The notes: a model not told the origin generated them from the letters alone. Shown: positions 27,742 to 38,345, counted from the stretch's first letter. The stretch: 64,000 nucleotides of DNA from CAISCU01 sp051861545 (GCA_051861545.1 JBIMKP010000002.1:124001-188000), one strand, 5' to 3'. Program-made: numbers and translations.

Positions 27742-29049
27742 ATGGTTCATAAAATGATTTCGATTGAGAAGTTATATCAATTATATCTTAATTTTCCTGA
27801 TGTATGCACCGATACTAGAAAGATTACAGAAAATTGTCTTTTTGTTGCTTTAAAGGGCGGAAATTTCGATGGCAATTTATTTGCCGAAAATGCTTTAAAT
27901 GAAGGTGCTGCATTAGCTTTGGTTGATGACCCCAAGGTTTGCATTGACCATAGATATATTTTAGTAGATGATGCTTTAAAAGCTTTACAAGATTTAGCTT
28001 CCTACCATAGGAGAAAGTTAAATATTCCTGTCATTGCAATAGTTGGTTCAAATGGCAAAACTACCAGCAAAGAACTTATTAGCTCAGTTTTGTGTCAGGC
28101 AAAATCAATTTTATATACGCCAGGAAATTTTAATAATCACATCGGCTTGCCTTTAACTTTATTAATGTTGAAGGATTCACATCAGTTGGCAGTAATTGAA
28201 ATGGGAGCAAATCATATCAATGAAAATGCATTTTTATGCAATATTGCTCTTCCCGATTTTGGTATTGTAACAAATAATGGTAAAGATCATTTAGAAGGTT
28301 TTGGCAGTATTGAAGGTGTGATTCAATCAAATAAAGAATTATACGATTATTTGAAGCTTAATAATGGTACTGCTTTTGTAAATATACATGATTCAGCATT
28401 AATAGAAATGTCGGATGGCATTGAAAATAGAATTTCTTATGCAGCTAATCATAAAGGTAAGGAGTTAAAATCTGATTATTCTTGTTATGCCGATTCATTA
28501 CAACCTAAAATTAAGTTTAAGCTTAATAATTTGGAAATTGAAAGCAATTTAAGTGGCGATTATAATTTTGATAATATAATGGCAGCTGTAGCTATTGGTT
28601 TACATTTTGATTTAAGTGATGAAGAAATTAAAGCTGGAATTGAAGCATATAAACCTAGCAATTTGAGGTCTCAGTTAATAGAAAAGTCAGATAATCATAT
28701 TTTTCTTGATGCGTATAATGCCAATCCAAGTAGCATGGAATTAAGCATAAAAAATTTCATTCAAATGGATGGGCCGAATAAATTATTGATTTTGGGTGAT
28801 ATGTTTGAAATGGGAAAGTATGAAGCAGAGGAGCATCAAAATATTGCAGATTACTGTAAGACTATTTCAGGTGTTGAAGTTTGGTTGGTTGGTAAAGCCT
28901 TTTATAAGACTATATGTGATTTTAGGAAATTTGAACAAACTTCTGATGTTATTGAAGAACTAAAATCGAATCCTATCAGCTCAAAATTTGTCTTTTTAAA
29001 AGGTTCAAGAGGAATGAAATTGGAATCATTAATAGATTTTATTAAATAA
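27742..29049 (+). CDS. murF: UDP-N-acetylmuramoyl-tripeptide--D-alanyl-D-alanine ligase
   Basis: 435 residues. It adds D-Ala-D-Ala to UDP-MurNAc-tripeptide in the cytoplasm. Mur-ligase features: N-terminal CTDTRKITENCLFVALKGGNFDG (UDP-binding domain), ATP P-loop VGSNGKTTSKEL (about residues 101-112), NFNNHIGLPLTLL, EMGANHINE, and DAYNANPSSMELSI in the C-terminal domain. A second in-frame ATG lies 12 nt downstream. It stands alone, divergent from the FG-GAP gene, instead of inside a mur/fts cluster. Confidence 0.94.
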   Translation: MVHKMISIEKLYQLYLNFPDVCTDTRKITENCLFVALKGGNFDGNLFAENALNEGAALALVDDPKVCIDHRYILVDDALKALQDLASYHRRKLNIPVIAIVGSNGKTTSKELISSVLCQAKSILYTPGNFNNHIGLPLTLLMLKDSHQLAVIEMGANHINENAFLCNIALPDFGIVTNNGKDHLEGFGSIEGVIQSNKELYDYLKLNNGTAFVNIHDSALIEMSDGIENRISYAANHKGKELKSDYSCYADSLQPKIKFKLNNLEIESNLSGDYNFDNIMAAVAIGLHFDLSDEEIKAGIEAYKPSNLRSQLIEKSDNHIFLDAYNANPSSMELSIKNFIQMDGPNKLLILGDMFEMGKYEAEEHQNIADYCKTISGVEVWLVGKAFYKTICDFRKFEQTSDVIEELKSNPISSKFVFLKGSRGMKLESLIDFIK

Positions 29050-29094
29050 TTACGTCATCCTGAAAATCTTTAATAGCTACATCAATCGATTGAG

Positions 29095-29122
29095 TAGGGA
29101 TTTAATGCCTTAAATCCCTATT
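29095..29122. other. Small perfect hairpin after murF
   Basis: TAGGGATTTAA, a 4-nt loop, TTAAATCCCTA. It lies just upstream of the convergent terminator. It may be a second terminator-like structure or a small repeat. Confidence 0.5.
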
Positions 29123-29143
29123 TATCAGACCATAATAAAATAG

Positions 29144-29174
29144 AAATGCCGCTCTTTTGGAGCGGCATTTTTTA
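29144..29174. terminator. Bidirectional terminator between murF and gldJ
   Basis: An 11-bp perfect stem AAATGCCGCTC / GAGCGGCATTT with 5-nt loop and T-tract, between two convergent genes. Confidence 0.88.
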
Positions 29175-29191
29175 TAAGTGTACTTTTAGGT

Positions 29192-30637
29192 TTATTTACC
29201 TTTTTTAGTCATTTCACCAACACGGTCCATAACACAACGGAAACCTACTGTTGCTGTTGATTGCTCTTGGTCTAAATATCTGCGAGTACCTGGACTCAAC
29301 CAATAAGCTCTATCTGCCCAAGATCCACCTTTGTAAACACGAGCAGCGTTATCAACTAATGAACTTGCACCGTAATCATATTTTTGTTCGATATCGGTAT
29401 AAGTTAATTCGTCTTTGAAACCAATATTGTCAGAACGTTTGTAGTTTCTTCTTTGTGCATTGTCTTCTTCAGTTACATCAACATAAATCAAACGACCTAA
29501 GCTATCTTTTTCTGAAATGAATCCGTCAGCATCAGTTTTGTACTTTTTGTAAACGTTACCACGATAAGGATTGAAACCTGTCATATCTTCTAATGAAAGT
29601 GGACGATAAACATCACCTGTCCATTCGCTTACATTACCCGACATATGGAACAAACCATAATCATTTGGTAAAAACTTAGCATCTTTTACTTTATGAGTAT
29701 AAAGAGCACCATCATTTAAATTACCAGCAATACCAGCTCCGTCACCACGACCACGAGTATAGTTAGCATACATTTTACCACGAGTTTTTTCTGTATCACC
29801 TCTTCTAAGAGTTAAGCCATTCCAAGGGTAAATTCTTTTTGCATCAATATTTTCGTTGAAAGAAGCAGATTTGAAACCACCAGCAGCATATTCCCACTCA
29901 GTTTCTGTTGGAAGGCGATAAGAAGGTAATAAAATACCATCTTCCATTCTAACACCACGAGTTTTTCCACCTGGAGCATAATCTCTTAATTCTTTTTTTA
30001 CAGAAGGAGTATATAATCCTAATAAATAGGCTTCTGTATTAAAGTTTTGATCACCAGTTTGCTTTTGAATATCTAGATTAACCAAACCTTCACGAACCAT
30101 AATCATTTCGTTAACACGGTCTGTGCGCCATTTGCAATATTCTGAAGCTTGCACCCAACTAACTCCAACTACAGGATAATCTCTGTAGGCAGGGTGACGC
30201 AAATAATACAATACATAAGGTTCGTTGTAAGATAATTTATCTCTCCAAACCAAAGTATCAGGTAATGCTTTTTTATGAATGATAGGGTTATCACCATATT
30301 GACGCATTAACCAATGTAAATATTCTAGATAATGAAAATTGGTAACTTCAGTTTCATCCATGTAGAAACTACTAACAGATACACGACGTTTGTAGTTGTT
30401 ATGGTCGAAAGTCAAATCTTGTTCAGCACCCCCCATTGTAAAGGTACCACCTTCAACAAAAACTAAACCTGGACCAGTTTCTTGTTCTTTGAATTTGTGT
30501 TTTTCAAATCCGCCCCATTTAGCATCATTGTATTTCCAACCTGTTGTGCTCGATTTACCGGCACGATTGCAGGAACTTGTATAGAGCGCTAATGCTCCTG
30601 CAAGTGTGAATACCAAAGCTTTTGAACTTATTTTCAT
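29192..30637 (-). CDS. gldJ: Gliding motility/T9SS lipoprotein GldJ
   Basis: 481 residues. Lipoprotein signal peptide with Cys23 (LYTSSC). The body is a formylglycine-generating-enzyme-like (SUMF1/C-type lectin) fold: ETGPGLVFVEGGTFTMGGAE, then VSSFYMDETEVTNFHYLEYL, YRLPTETEWEYAA, GNVSEWTGDVY, GGSWADRAYWLSPGTRRYL and TVGFRCVMDR. The N-terminal TTGWKYND...GGFE segment and placement beside porU/porV favour GldJ over GldK. It is an outer-membrane lipoprotein needed for gliding and T9SS function in relatives. The catalytic Cys pair of true sulfatase activators is absent, as usual for Gld proteins. Confidence 0.88.
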   Translation of the reverse strand: MKISSKALVFTLAGALALYTSSCNRAGKSSTTGWKYNDAKWGGFEKHKFKEQETGPGLVFVEGGTFTMGGAEQDLTFDHNNYKRRVSVSSFYMDETEVTNFHYLEYLHWLMRQYGDNPIIHKKALPDTLVWRDKLSYNEPYVLYYLRHPAYRDYPVVGVSWVQASEYCKWRTDRVNEMIMVREGLVNLDIQKQTGDQNFNTEAYLLGLYTPSVKKELRDYAPGGKTRGVRMEDGILLPSYRLPTETEWEYAAGGFKSASFNENIDAKRIYPWNGLTLRRGDTEKTRGKMYANYTRGRGDGAGIAGNLNDGALYTHKVKDAKFLPNDYGLFHMSGNVSEWTGDVYRPLSLEDMTGFNPYRGNVYKKYKTDADGFISEKDSLGRLIYVDVTEEDNAQRRNYKRSDNIGFKDELTYTDIEQKYDYGASSLVDNAARVYKGGSWADRAYWLSPGTRRYLDQEQSTATVGFRCVMDRVGEMTKKGK

Positions 30638-30772
30638 TTGAGTATCAATTGTTTTTTAGTTGTTTTCTAAATCACTCATTTTTCTTGAATCTTTAAAAGA
30701 TTGTGGAAAACGGGAAATTTGGAATTTTCAAATATAACGGATTTTTATTAAAAAAAGTCTGAGTGTAAAATT

Positions 30773-31774
30773 TTATAAATCTGGACATCTTAAGGCTTTG
30801 CTACTCCTTCTTCTTCCACCTGTATCTGGCTTAAATTCAAATACCATAGAGATTTCGTGAGAGCCTACTGCTGCTGTAGATGCTTTAGAAATTACAGCAT
30901 CATAACTATATCCAATTTTAAAATTAGTAAAACGCATACCAATCATGAAAATTGCTGCATCTGCATTTCTCGAAGTTTGGCGAAACCAAGTTCCTAATGT
31001 TAATGCTTTTTGTTTTACATAAAATCCTACATTTACTTGATAGAAGTTTCTTTGTTGCATAAAAAGCAAGTTTGGAGATAAAATAATTCTATCTTCTTCG
31101 TATCTAGTTTTATTCAAATAAATATTAAAACCTCCATGAACAGTGTATCTTCTTGGTAATCTTAATGCTGATGAATCTGCATTTTGGTAGAAGAAAGATT
31201 GGTTTGGTTCAAGTAAATTGTGAATGGCAGCACCTGCAAATAATCTATTGCTAAAAATTAATGTTCCAAAACCAAAATTTGGTATGGTTCTAGTTTCCAT
31301 TGGAATTGTTTCCTGTGTTTTTAAAATTGGGCCTCGTACAGGATCAAACATGTCACCGAATGTAAATTTGCTAAAATCAAAGGTTTTTTGAACAATTCCA
31401 CCTTGTAAAGCTGCATTAAATCCCCAATCTCTATTTAATTGTGCATTGTAAGAATAAATAGCAGATGCTGAGCTAGTTGTTAGAAATCCATCCCCAGAAA
31501 CATCATAAGAACTAATTAATCCAATTCCACTATTAACTCCGCCAATATAAGCGTCAAATGCAGCTACGCCTGTATTATAATTATTTTGTAAGCCAGTGTA
31601 CTGACTTCTACCAGAGATTGCTAAACGAAGATTTCTACTCGCTCCAGCCATTGCTGGGTTAGTATATAAAGATGCTGCATAGTATTGACTAAGTTGTGGA
31701 TCTTGTGCTTTTAATTCTGGAAGCAACAAGCTTAAAGTCAGGCAAAAAAGTAATATTTTTCTCATTTGGTTCAT
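30773..31774 (-). CDS. PorP/SprF family type IX secretion outer-membrane protein (paralogue A)
   Basis: 333 residues from the ATG at 31774, giving a signal peptide that ends in LKAQDPQLSQYY. The DPQLSQYYAASLYTNPAMAG start, beta-strand pattern with IGLISSYDVSGDG, the FMIGMRFTNFKIGYSYD segment and the C-terminal ALRCPDL are typical of PorP/SprF proteins. These are barrels that anchor secretion or adhesin partners such as SprB in the outer membrane. It is a paralogue of the adjacent gene at 31913 and lies between that gene and gldJ. Confidence 0.88.
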   Translation of the reverse strand: MNQMRKILLFCLTLSLLLPELKAQDPQLSQYYAASLYTNPAMAGASRNLRLAISGRSQYTGLQNNYNTGVAAFDAYIGGVNSGIGLISSYDVSGDGFLTTSSASAIYSYNAQLNRDWGFNAALQGGIVQKTFDFSKFTFGDMFDPVRGPILKTQETIPMETRTIPNFGFGTLIFSNRLFAGAAIHNLLEPNQSFFYQNADSSALRLPRRYTVHGGFNIYLNKTRYEEDRIILSPNLLFMQQRNFYQVNVGFYVKQKALTLGTWFRQTSRNADAAIFMIGMRFTNFKIGYSYDAVISKASTAAVGSHEISMVFEFKPDTGGRRRSSKALRCPDL

Positions 31775-31912
31775 GCTAAATATAAATTTCAACGCGAATT
31801 ATTTTTTCTTATTTCTTTAAGAAATTAAATTCTATTGAATATTTAGAATCTGCAATTTAGAAAATCTTTTTATTTTTTATGTAAAATCGAAGTTTGGAAT
31901 ATTAATTTCCTC

Positions 31913-32941
31913 TTAAAATTCAGGACAACGCATTGCTCTAACAGTTCTTTTCGGTGTTCTTTTGTGTAATTCAAAAGATAAAGAAACTTCATGTGAGTTA
32001 GCTGCACCTGGTCTGGCTTCACTCATAGTTGCATCATATGAGTAACCAATTCTAACTTTAGGGGTTCTGATTCCCAATAATATAATGAAAGCATCTGAAT
32101 TAACAGCATTGGCTCTATAGTACAATCCTGCTAAAAATGAGCCTCTACTCGCATACATTCCTAAATTCAATTGCTGAAATTGTCTTTGTGATTTTACAAT
32201 GACATTAGGATAAATATTTGCTCTGTATTTCGGATTTCTGCTTTCAACTACAGGAATTACCAATCCCATATTACCAGTGAATCTTCTTGGAATAGTATTT
32301 GGATTTTCTACATCTCCAGTAGAGAAAAAGTCTTGGGTTGGTTCAAATAAATTATGAGCGGCTAAACCAAAATAAAAATTCTTTGAATATCCGGAAATTC
32401 CTGCCGCAAAGTTAGTTATGAAAATAGATGGATTTAAATCACCGCCTGTCATATATACTGATTCACTCGGAGGATTGATAAATCCATTTCCTAAAACTAT
32501 TTGATCATACCAAGTTAACTTAGAGAAATCTACTGATTTTTGAATAACTCCGGCTTGTACTGCTGCTCTCATAGTAAATTTCCTTGTAACAGGAATTTGA
32601 TAAGAGTACATTACATTTAATCCAACAGTTCTTAATGTACCAACACCTTGTTCATCGAACGTTGCTTGAACACCAAATCCGCCATTAATTGCATCAAAAT
32701 GTTCATCGTAACTGAAGGTTCCTGTTCTGAACGAACCTGGAATTCCTGGCCATTGTTGCCTAACATTCGTTACAATCCTTCCAACTGTCTGTGTTCCAGC
32801 AAATGCAGGGTTCATATAAATTGGATTGGCATAAAACTGAGAAAACTGAGGATCCTGCGCAGAGGCATATTCACCACAAATGGTAATTATAATTAGCAGA
32901 AATACGTAGGCCTTTTTATGCCACTTTTGATAAAAGGTCAT
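31913..32941 (-). CDS. PorP/SprF family type IX secretion outer-membrane protein (paralogue B)
   Basis: 342 residues from the ATG at 32941, which is followed by a signal peptide ending in GEYASAQ; the 27-codon extension upstream is unlikely. The mature start DPQFSQFYANPIYMNPAFAG, the IILLGIRTPKVRIGYSYD strand and the final AMRCPEF are family hallmarks. It resembles the downstream paralogue throughout, so this is a tandem duplication. It is divergent from porU (185 bp between starts). Confidence 0.88.
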   Translation of the reverse strand: MTFYQKWHKKAYVFLLIIITICGEYASAQDPQFSQFYANPIYMNPAFAGTQTVGRIVTNVRQQWPGIPGSFRTGTFSYDEHFDAINGGFGVQATFDEQGVGTLRTVGLNVMYSYQIPVTRKFTMRAAVQAGVIQKSVDFSKLTWYDQIVLGNGFINPPSESVYMTGGDLNPSIFITNFAAGISGYSKNFYFGLAAHNLFEPTQDFFSTGDVENPNTIPRRFTGNMGLVIPVVESRNPKYRANIYPNVIVKSQRQFQQLNLGMYASRGSFLAGLYYRANAVNSDAFIILLGIRTPKVRIGYSYDATMSEARPGAANSHEVSLSFELHKRTPKRTVRAMRCPEF

Positions 32942-33125
32942 TATATTATTTTTCGATCCTAGTTTAAAAACAAGTTTGCAATTATAGGGTTTCTGTAAAC
33001 AATGTTTCAAACGATAACACAATTTGTTTTTCTTTGTTATCGTTTTAAACCAAGTTTACTAATTTTCAATAATAAGTATTTTAAATTCTAACATGCAATA
33101 TTTTGAGTATTTAAGCCCAAAAAAG

Positions 33126-36100
33126 ATGAAAATTTTCCTTTTTTCGTCGCTTTTTTTTCTTTTTTCTCACTTTTTGGAGGCGAAAGAAATTTTAGTTGAA
33201 AGGAAAATTAATTGGAAAAATTCTTCCAATTTTAAGAATTTACCCCATTTCGATGGTGAAATTTTTCTTAAAAATCAGGAATCCACTCCTGTTTTTTCAG
33301 AAATTTTAGACCTAAATGGTGAAGAATTTCTTTCAGCTAAACTCATTTTTGAAGATTTTAAACGATTGGATTTTCCAAGTATTGCCTCTTTGGGTGATTT
33401 TCCTTCAGATTTTTCTGTAAGAACTTATCCTGCTTTTGAAAAAGGTAAATCTAAATTGATTATTCAGATTGATGCAATAAAAAAGAATGCTGATGCTTTA
33501 TTGATTTTGCAGAGTTTTAAACTTCAAATTATTACCAAACCTTCTCTAAATAGAATTGCATTAAAAAAAGCTGCTGCAAATTCAGTTTTGGCAACTGGCG
33601 ATTGGTTTAAAATAGCCACAACTCAAAATGGTATTCATAGAATTGATTATAATGGATTAAGAACAATGGGCATTAATCCAGATTTAATCGACCCAAGAAA
33701 GCTTAAACTTTATGGAAACGGAGCTGGCATGCTTCCTACACCTAATAGCGCTTTTAGGTATGATGATTTGCATGAGATAGCAATTCAATTAAAAGGAGAG
33801 GAAGATGGGAAGTTTAATACTACAGATTTTATTTTGTTTTATGGCGAATCTCAAATAGACCAATGGGTTTTTAATAAACAATCTGGGACTTACAGTCATC
33901 AATCTAATTTATATAGCGATACCACTTATTATTTTATCACAGTATCTGCCGATAATGGAAAAAGAATTCCTAAAATAAGTTCGGAGCCTAATTTTACCCA
34001 AGAATCTTCAGAAGCCGATTTTACTTATTTATATGAAAATGAAAAATCAAATTTGACTAAATCGGGCAAAGTTTGGGTTGGTGAGGAATTTGACAGAGTT
34101 ACTTCTCAAAGTTTTAACCTAAGTATTCCAAATTTAATTGCAGCACAACCATTGCGTATGTTATCTTCTGCAACTTCTAGGTCAATAGTGCCGAGTACAT
34201 TAGCTGTAACGGTTAATGGTTCAAATGTTCTTTCGCATAATATGGGTATTACGACAGGAGGTTACGATAAGCCGTTTGCATCTGGTTTAAATTATGTTGC
34301 TGCTGAATTTTTGGTTTCTAATCAAACCTTAAATGTTAATTATGCATATAATAAACCAGCTAGTGGTAGCATTGCTTGGTTAGATTTTTTTGAAATAGTT
34401 GCTCGTATAAACCTAAAAAATTCAAGTGGTAATTTCGTATTTAGAGATAAAAAATCAATTGCTACTGCTGCTAAAACCAAGTTCAATATCAATACAAATC
34501 GTTCTTTAAATGTTTGGGATATAACTAATGCAGTAAATCCTTTTGAAATAGAAGGATCTTTTGCTGCAAGTAATTATAGTTTTACTTGTAATACCGATAG
34601 TTTAAGAGAATTCGCTGTAATTGATGGAAGTAATTTTCTTCAACCTAAAATAATCGGAAAAATTCTTAACCAGAATCTCCATGCTTTAAGTCCAGCTCAT
34701 GGCTTAATTTTAACCCATCCTGATTTTTTTGAAGAGGCAAATCGTTTAGCTAAATTTCATAAAGAAAATGATGGTTTAGATATTCATGTAGTTAATATTC
34801 AACAAATATATAATGAGTTTTCATCGGGCTCGCAAGACCTTACAGCTTTGAGAGATTTCTTAAAGATGTTTTACGAAAAGACTTTAACCGGTTCGGTAAA
34901 ATTAGCTGATGTTATGTTATTTGGAAGGGCATCGTACGATTATAAATATAGAATCAAAGTGAACTCCAATTTTGTTCCGGCTTTTCAAAGTTTTGAATCC
35001 TTTGACCCAACAACATCTTATTGTAGCGATGATTATATCTGCTTTTTAGATGCGAATGAAGGTAATTGGGATAGAGATGGCGACCCAGGTGAATTGATGG
35101 ATATTGGATTAGGAAGGTTGCCTGTTTCAAGTGCTTCTGAAGCTGCTGAAATGGTTGATAAATTCATTTCATATACCAAAGAAACCTCGTTTGGTGATTG
35201 GAGAAATAAAATGGTGTTTATGGCTGATGATGAAGATTTTAATGCACATCAGAATCAATCAAATAATTTAGCCAATACTGTTGGAAATCGTTTTCCGGAG
35301 TACAATATCCAAAAGATTTTTTTAGATGCTTATCCAAGAGAGATTACTGCTGGCGGAGCACGTTATCCAGATGCAAATAAAGCAATGAATAATGCTATTG
35401 AAAAAGGATGCCTTATTTTTAATTATACTGGTCATGGAGGTGAAGTTGGTTTAACAGCTGAAAGAGTAATGGGGGTTGAAGATATTAATGCTTGGTCAAA
35501 CAAAACTAAATTACCATTATTTGTAACAGCAACTTGTGAGTTTAGTAGATTTGATGACCCATCAAGAATTTCTGCTGGTGAAATGGTTTTGTTGAATCCT
35601 AATGGTGGAGGAATAGGTTTATTTACAACAGTAAGATTGGTGTATTCGGGTCAAAATGAAATCTTAAATTCTCGTTTTTTTGATAATGTTGGACTTGATT
35701 CTGTTTCGCAATTAAATCCACCACGATTGGGTGATGTTTTAATGAAAACTAAGAATTCCTATTTAGATAAAAATACAAGAAACTTTACTTTTTTAGGAGA
35801 TCCATTTTTGAAGATGTCGTATCCTAAAAATGAAATAATACCAACAGAAATTAATGGTGTTTCAATCCTTCAATTTAATGATACGATTAAGGCTTTAGAA
35901 AAAGTTACGATTTCAGGAAAATTAGTTGATAAAAAGGGAGTTTTAATGAGCGATTTTGATGGTGAAATTTTCCCAACTTTATTTGATAAATCAGAAACGT
36001 ATAAAACTTTGGTTAATAATCCAGAACAAAGCAATCCAATGGAATTTAGAATGCAAAACAATGTATTGTATAGAGGAAAAGCTTCGGTTAAAGCCGGTTT

Positions 36101-36911
36101 GTTTAGCTTTACTTTTATAGTTCCAAAGGATATTTCTTACCAATATGGTTATGGAAAATTATCTGCTTATGCTAGTAATGGAGTTTCGGATGCATCTGGA
36201 TATTCAAATTCATTAATTATTGGAGGTACTTCCGATTCAATTGGTTCAGACAAAACGGGTCCAGAATTGAAATTATTTATGAATGATGAAAAGTTTGTAA
36301 ATGGTGGTTTAACAGATGAGAATCCAACTTTTATAGCCAAATTATTTGATGAAAATGGAATCAATACAACTGGCCGAGGAATTGGAAGAGATTTAACATT
36401 GGTTTTAAATAATGAAAATAGCAAAGCAATTGTTGTTAATGATTATTATCAAGCTACCATCAATTCTTATCAAAGTGGAGAAGTAAGGTATAAATTCAAA
36501 AATCTACCAATTGGAAAACATACACTTCGTTTCCGCTCTTATGACGCTTATAATAATCCAGCAGAAGCAAATCTTGAATTTGAAATAAAACCAGCTGGAA
36601 AACCTTCCATTCAACATGTCTTAAATTATCCAAATCCATTTACAAGAAGCACGGTATTTCATTTCGACCACAATCAGGCTGGACAAGATATCTCGGTTAG
36701 CATTCAAATTTTTACAGTAAATGGACAATTAATCAAAACGCTTGATTATGATGGATATGCAGAAGGAAATCACTTTTCTGAATTGAGTTGGAATGGAAAT
36801 GATGAATATGGAGATAAGTTAGCCAATGGAGTTTATATTTACAAAGTGAAATTCAGGGTTTCGGGCCAAAAGCCAATTGAGCAGTTCCAGAAATTGGTTG
36901 TAATTAATTAA
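33126..36911 (+). CDS. porU: Type IX secretion system sortase PorU (gingipain-like C25 peptidase)
   Basis: 1261 residues from the ATG at 33126, which is directly followed by a signal peptide (MKIFLFSSLFFLFSHFLEA); an earlier ATG at 33093 would bury it. PorU removes the C-terminal sorting domain of T9SS cargo and transfers the cargo to lipopolysaccharide. The C25 catalytic dyad is visible: His770 in NYTGHGGEVG and Cys804 in TATCEFSRFDDPS. The last ~95 residues (LNYPNPFTRSTVFHF to the end) form a CTD/FlgD-like beta domain. porV follows 152 bp later on the same strand. Confidence 0.95.
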   Translation: MKIFLFSSLFFLFSHFLEAKEILVERKINWKNSSNFKNLPHFDGEIFLKNQESTPVFSEILDLNGEEFLSAKLIFEDFKRLDFPSIASLGDFPSDFSVRTYPAFEKGKSKLIIQIDAIKKNADALLILQSFKLQIITKPSLNRIALKKAAANSVLATGDWFKIATTQNGIHRIDYNGLRTMGINPDLIDPRKLKLYGNGAGMLPTPNSAFRYDDLHEIAIQLKGEEDGKFNTTDFILFYGESQIDQWVFNKQSGTYSHQSNLYSDTTYYFITVSADNGKRIPKISSEPNFTQESSEADFTYLYENEKSNLTKSGKVWVGEEFDRVTSQSFNLSIPNLIAAQPLRMLSSATSRSIVPSTLAVTVNGSNVLSHNMGITTGGYDKPFASGLNYVAAEFLVSNQTLNVNYAYNKPASGSIAWLDFFEIVARINLKNSSGNFVFRDKKSIATAAKTKFNINTNRSLNVWDITNAVNPFEIEGSFAASNYSFTCNTDSLREFAVIDGSNFLQPKIIGKILNQNLHALSPAHGLILTHPDFFEEANRLAKFHKENDGLDIHVVNIQQIYNEFSSGSQDLTALRDFLKMFYEKTLTGSVKLADVMLFGRASYDYKYRIKVNSNFVPAFQSFESFDPTTSYCSDDYICFLDANEGNWDRDGDPGELMDIGLGRLPVSSASEAAEMVDKFISYTKETSFGDWRNKMVFMADDEDFNAHQNQSNNLANTVGNRFPEYNIQKIFLDAYPREITAGGARYPDANKAMNNAIEKGCLIFNYTGHGGEVGLTAERVMGVEDINAWSNKTKLPLFVTATCEFSRFDDPSRISAGEMVLLNPNGGGIGLFTTVRLVYSGQNEILNSRFFDNVGLDSVSQLNPPRLGDVLMKTKNSYLDKNTRNFTFLGDPFLKMSYPKNEIIPTEINGVSILQFNDTIKALEKVTISGKLVDKKGVLMSDFDGEIFPTLFDKSETYKTLVNNPEQSNPMEFRMQNNVLYRGKASVKAGLFSFTFIVPKDISYQYGYGKLSAYASNGVSDASGYSNSLIIGGTSDSIGSDKTGPELKLFMNDEKFVNGGLTDENPTFIAKLFDENGINTTGRGIGRDLTLVLNNENSKAIVVNDYYQATINSYQSGEVRYKFKNLPIGKHTLRFRSYDAYNNPAEANLEFEIKPAGKPSIQHVLNYPNPFTRSTVFHFDHNQAGQDISVSIQIFTVNGQLIKTLDYDGYAEGNHFSELSWNGNDEYGDKLANGVYIYKVKFRVSGQKPIEQFQKLVVIN

Positions 36912-37063
36912 TAGATGGCAATTTAATTTGTGGATTGCCGTTTTATGTGCTTTCTTAAGGTTTTTCTAATTTTTAGTTTACTTATTTTTAAGGCTAAACT
37001 AAATATGGAACAGGTAAAAATTGGATAAGTTAATTGGAAAGTTATTTTTGTTGATTAGTAGAT

Positions 37064-38344
37064 ATGAATAAAGTGAAGAATTCAATTATTAAGTTAGGAT
37101 TTACAGCCCTTATTTTTTCGGGTATTGTAAAGAATAGTGAAGCTCAAGTTACAGTTGGTGGCTCAAATACAGGATTAGATGGTAGACAAAATACCATCAC
37201 AACGGCTGTCCCTTTTCTAATGATTACACCTGATTCAAGAGCAGGTGGAATGGGAGATTTAGGAGCTGCAACTCCCAATGACCCAAACGCTTTGCATTGG
37301 AACATGGCGAAATTTCCTTTTAATGAAAGAAAAGGAGCTGTTTCTTTGTCTTATACTCCTTGGTTAAAGCAGTTGGTTCCGGATATTAATCTTGGATATC
37401 TTTCTATATATGGAAAAATCAATGAAAAATCGGCAGTTGCTGGTTCATTGAGGTATTTTTCTTTAGGTCAAATTAACTTTACCGACCAATTTGGTAACAG
37501 CACAGGTAATTATACACCAAACGAATTGGCCTTGGATTTGGGTTATGCTTCAAAACTTTCCGACCATTTTTCATTAGGTATTGCTTTTAGATATATTCGT
37601 TCTGATTTAGCTGGTGGATTCAATCAATCTCAAACTCCAGTTGGCGCTGGAAATGCGTTTGCGGGTGATATCACTGCTTATTATACCAATAAAACTAGGG
37701 TAAAATTAGAAGGTAAAAATTATAAGGTAAATTATGGTTTTGGTGGTGCCATTACAAATATAGGTTCTAAAATTTCTTATACCTCTCAACAGTACGAAAA
37801 CTTCATTCCAGTAAATTTAAGAATAGGTACATATGGTCAAGTAGAAATCGACCAATATAATACCATTGCCTTAGCTGTTGATTTTACTAAATTATTGGTT
37901 CCAACAAATCCTATTTATAAAACAGATTCATCAGGAAGAGTTGTGATTGAAAATGGAAATACAGTTATTTTAGAAGGAATGGATCCAGATGTTCCTTTAA
38001 TTCAAGGGATGACACAATCTTTTTATGATGCACCAGGTGGATTCAAAGAAGAATTAAGAGAGATAAATTATTCAGCCGGTTTAGAATATTGGTACGATAA
38101 ACAATTTGCTTTAAGAGCTGGTTATTTTCATGAAAGTCCTACCAAAGGAAATAGAAAATATTTAACATTTGGAACTGGTTTTAAATTCAGTGTTTTCGGA
38201 TTAGACTTATCATATTTAGTGGCAATCGGACAAAACCATCCATTGAATAATACTTTGCGTTTTTCTTTCTTGTTTGATTTTGATGCTTTTGCTAGTCAAA
38301 CAAAAGATGAGAAAAAGAAAAATGATGACGAAATAGCCGAATAA
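37064..38344 (+). CDS. porV: Type IX secretion outer-membrane protein PorV
   Basis: 426 residues, signal peptide about 1-27 (ending NSEAQV). FadL-like 14-strand barrel: the segment MITPDSRAGGMGDLGAATPND near residue 52 is the family signature. It ends in a hydrophilic Lys/Asp/Glu tail (KDEKKKNDDEIAE). PorV is the shuttle that binds cargo sorting domains and delivers them to PorU. Together with PorU it forms the attachment complex. ispF begins 1 nt after its stop. Confidence 0.94.
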   Translation: MNKVKNSIIKLGFTALIFSGIVKNSEAQVTVGGSNTGLDGRQNTITTAVPFLMITPDSRAGGMGDLGAATPNDPNALHWNMAKFPFNERKGAVSLSYTPWLKQLVPDINLGYLSIYGKINEKSAVAGSLRYFSLGQINFTDQFGNSTGNYTPNELALDLGYASKLSDHFSLGIAFRYIRSDLAGGFNQSQTPVGAGNAFAGDITAYYTNKTRVKLEGKNYKVNYGFGGAITNIGSKISYTSQQYENFIPVNLRIGTYGQVEIDQYNTIALAVDFTKLLVPTNPIYKTDSSGRVVIENGNTVILEGMDPDVPLIQGMTQSFYDAPGGFKEELREINYSAGLEYWYDKQFALRAGYFHESPTKGNRKYLTFGTGFKFSVFGLDLSYLVAIGQNHPLNNTLRFSFLFDFDAFASQTKDEKKKNDDEIAE

Positions 38345-38345
38345 T

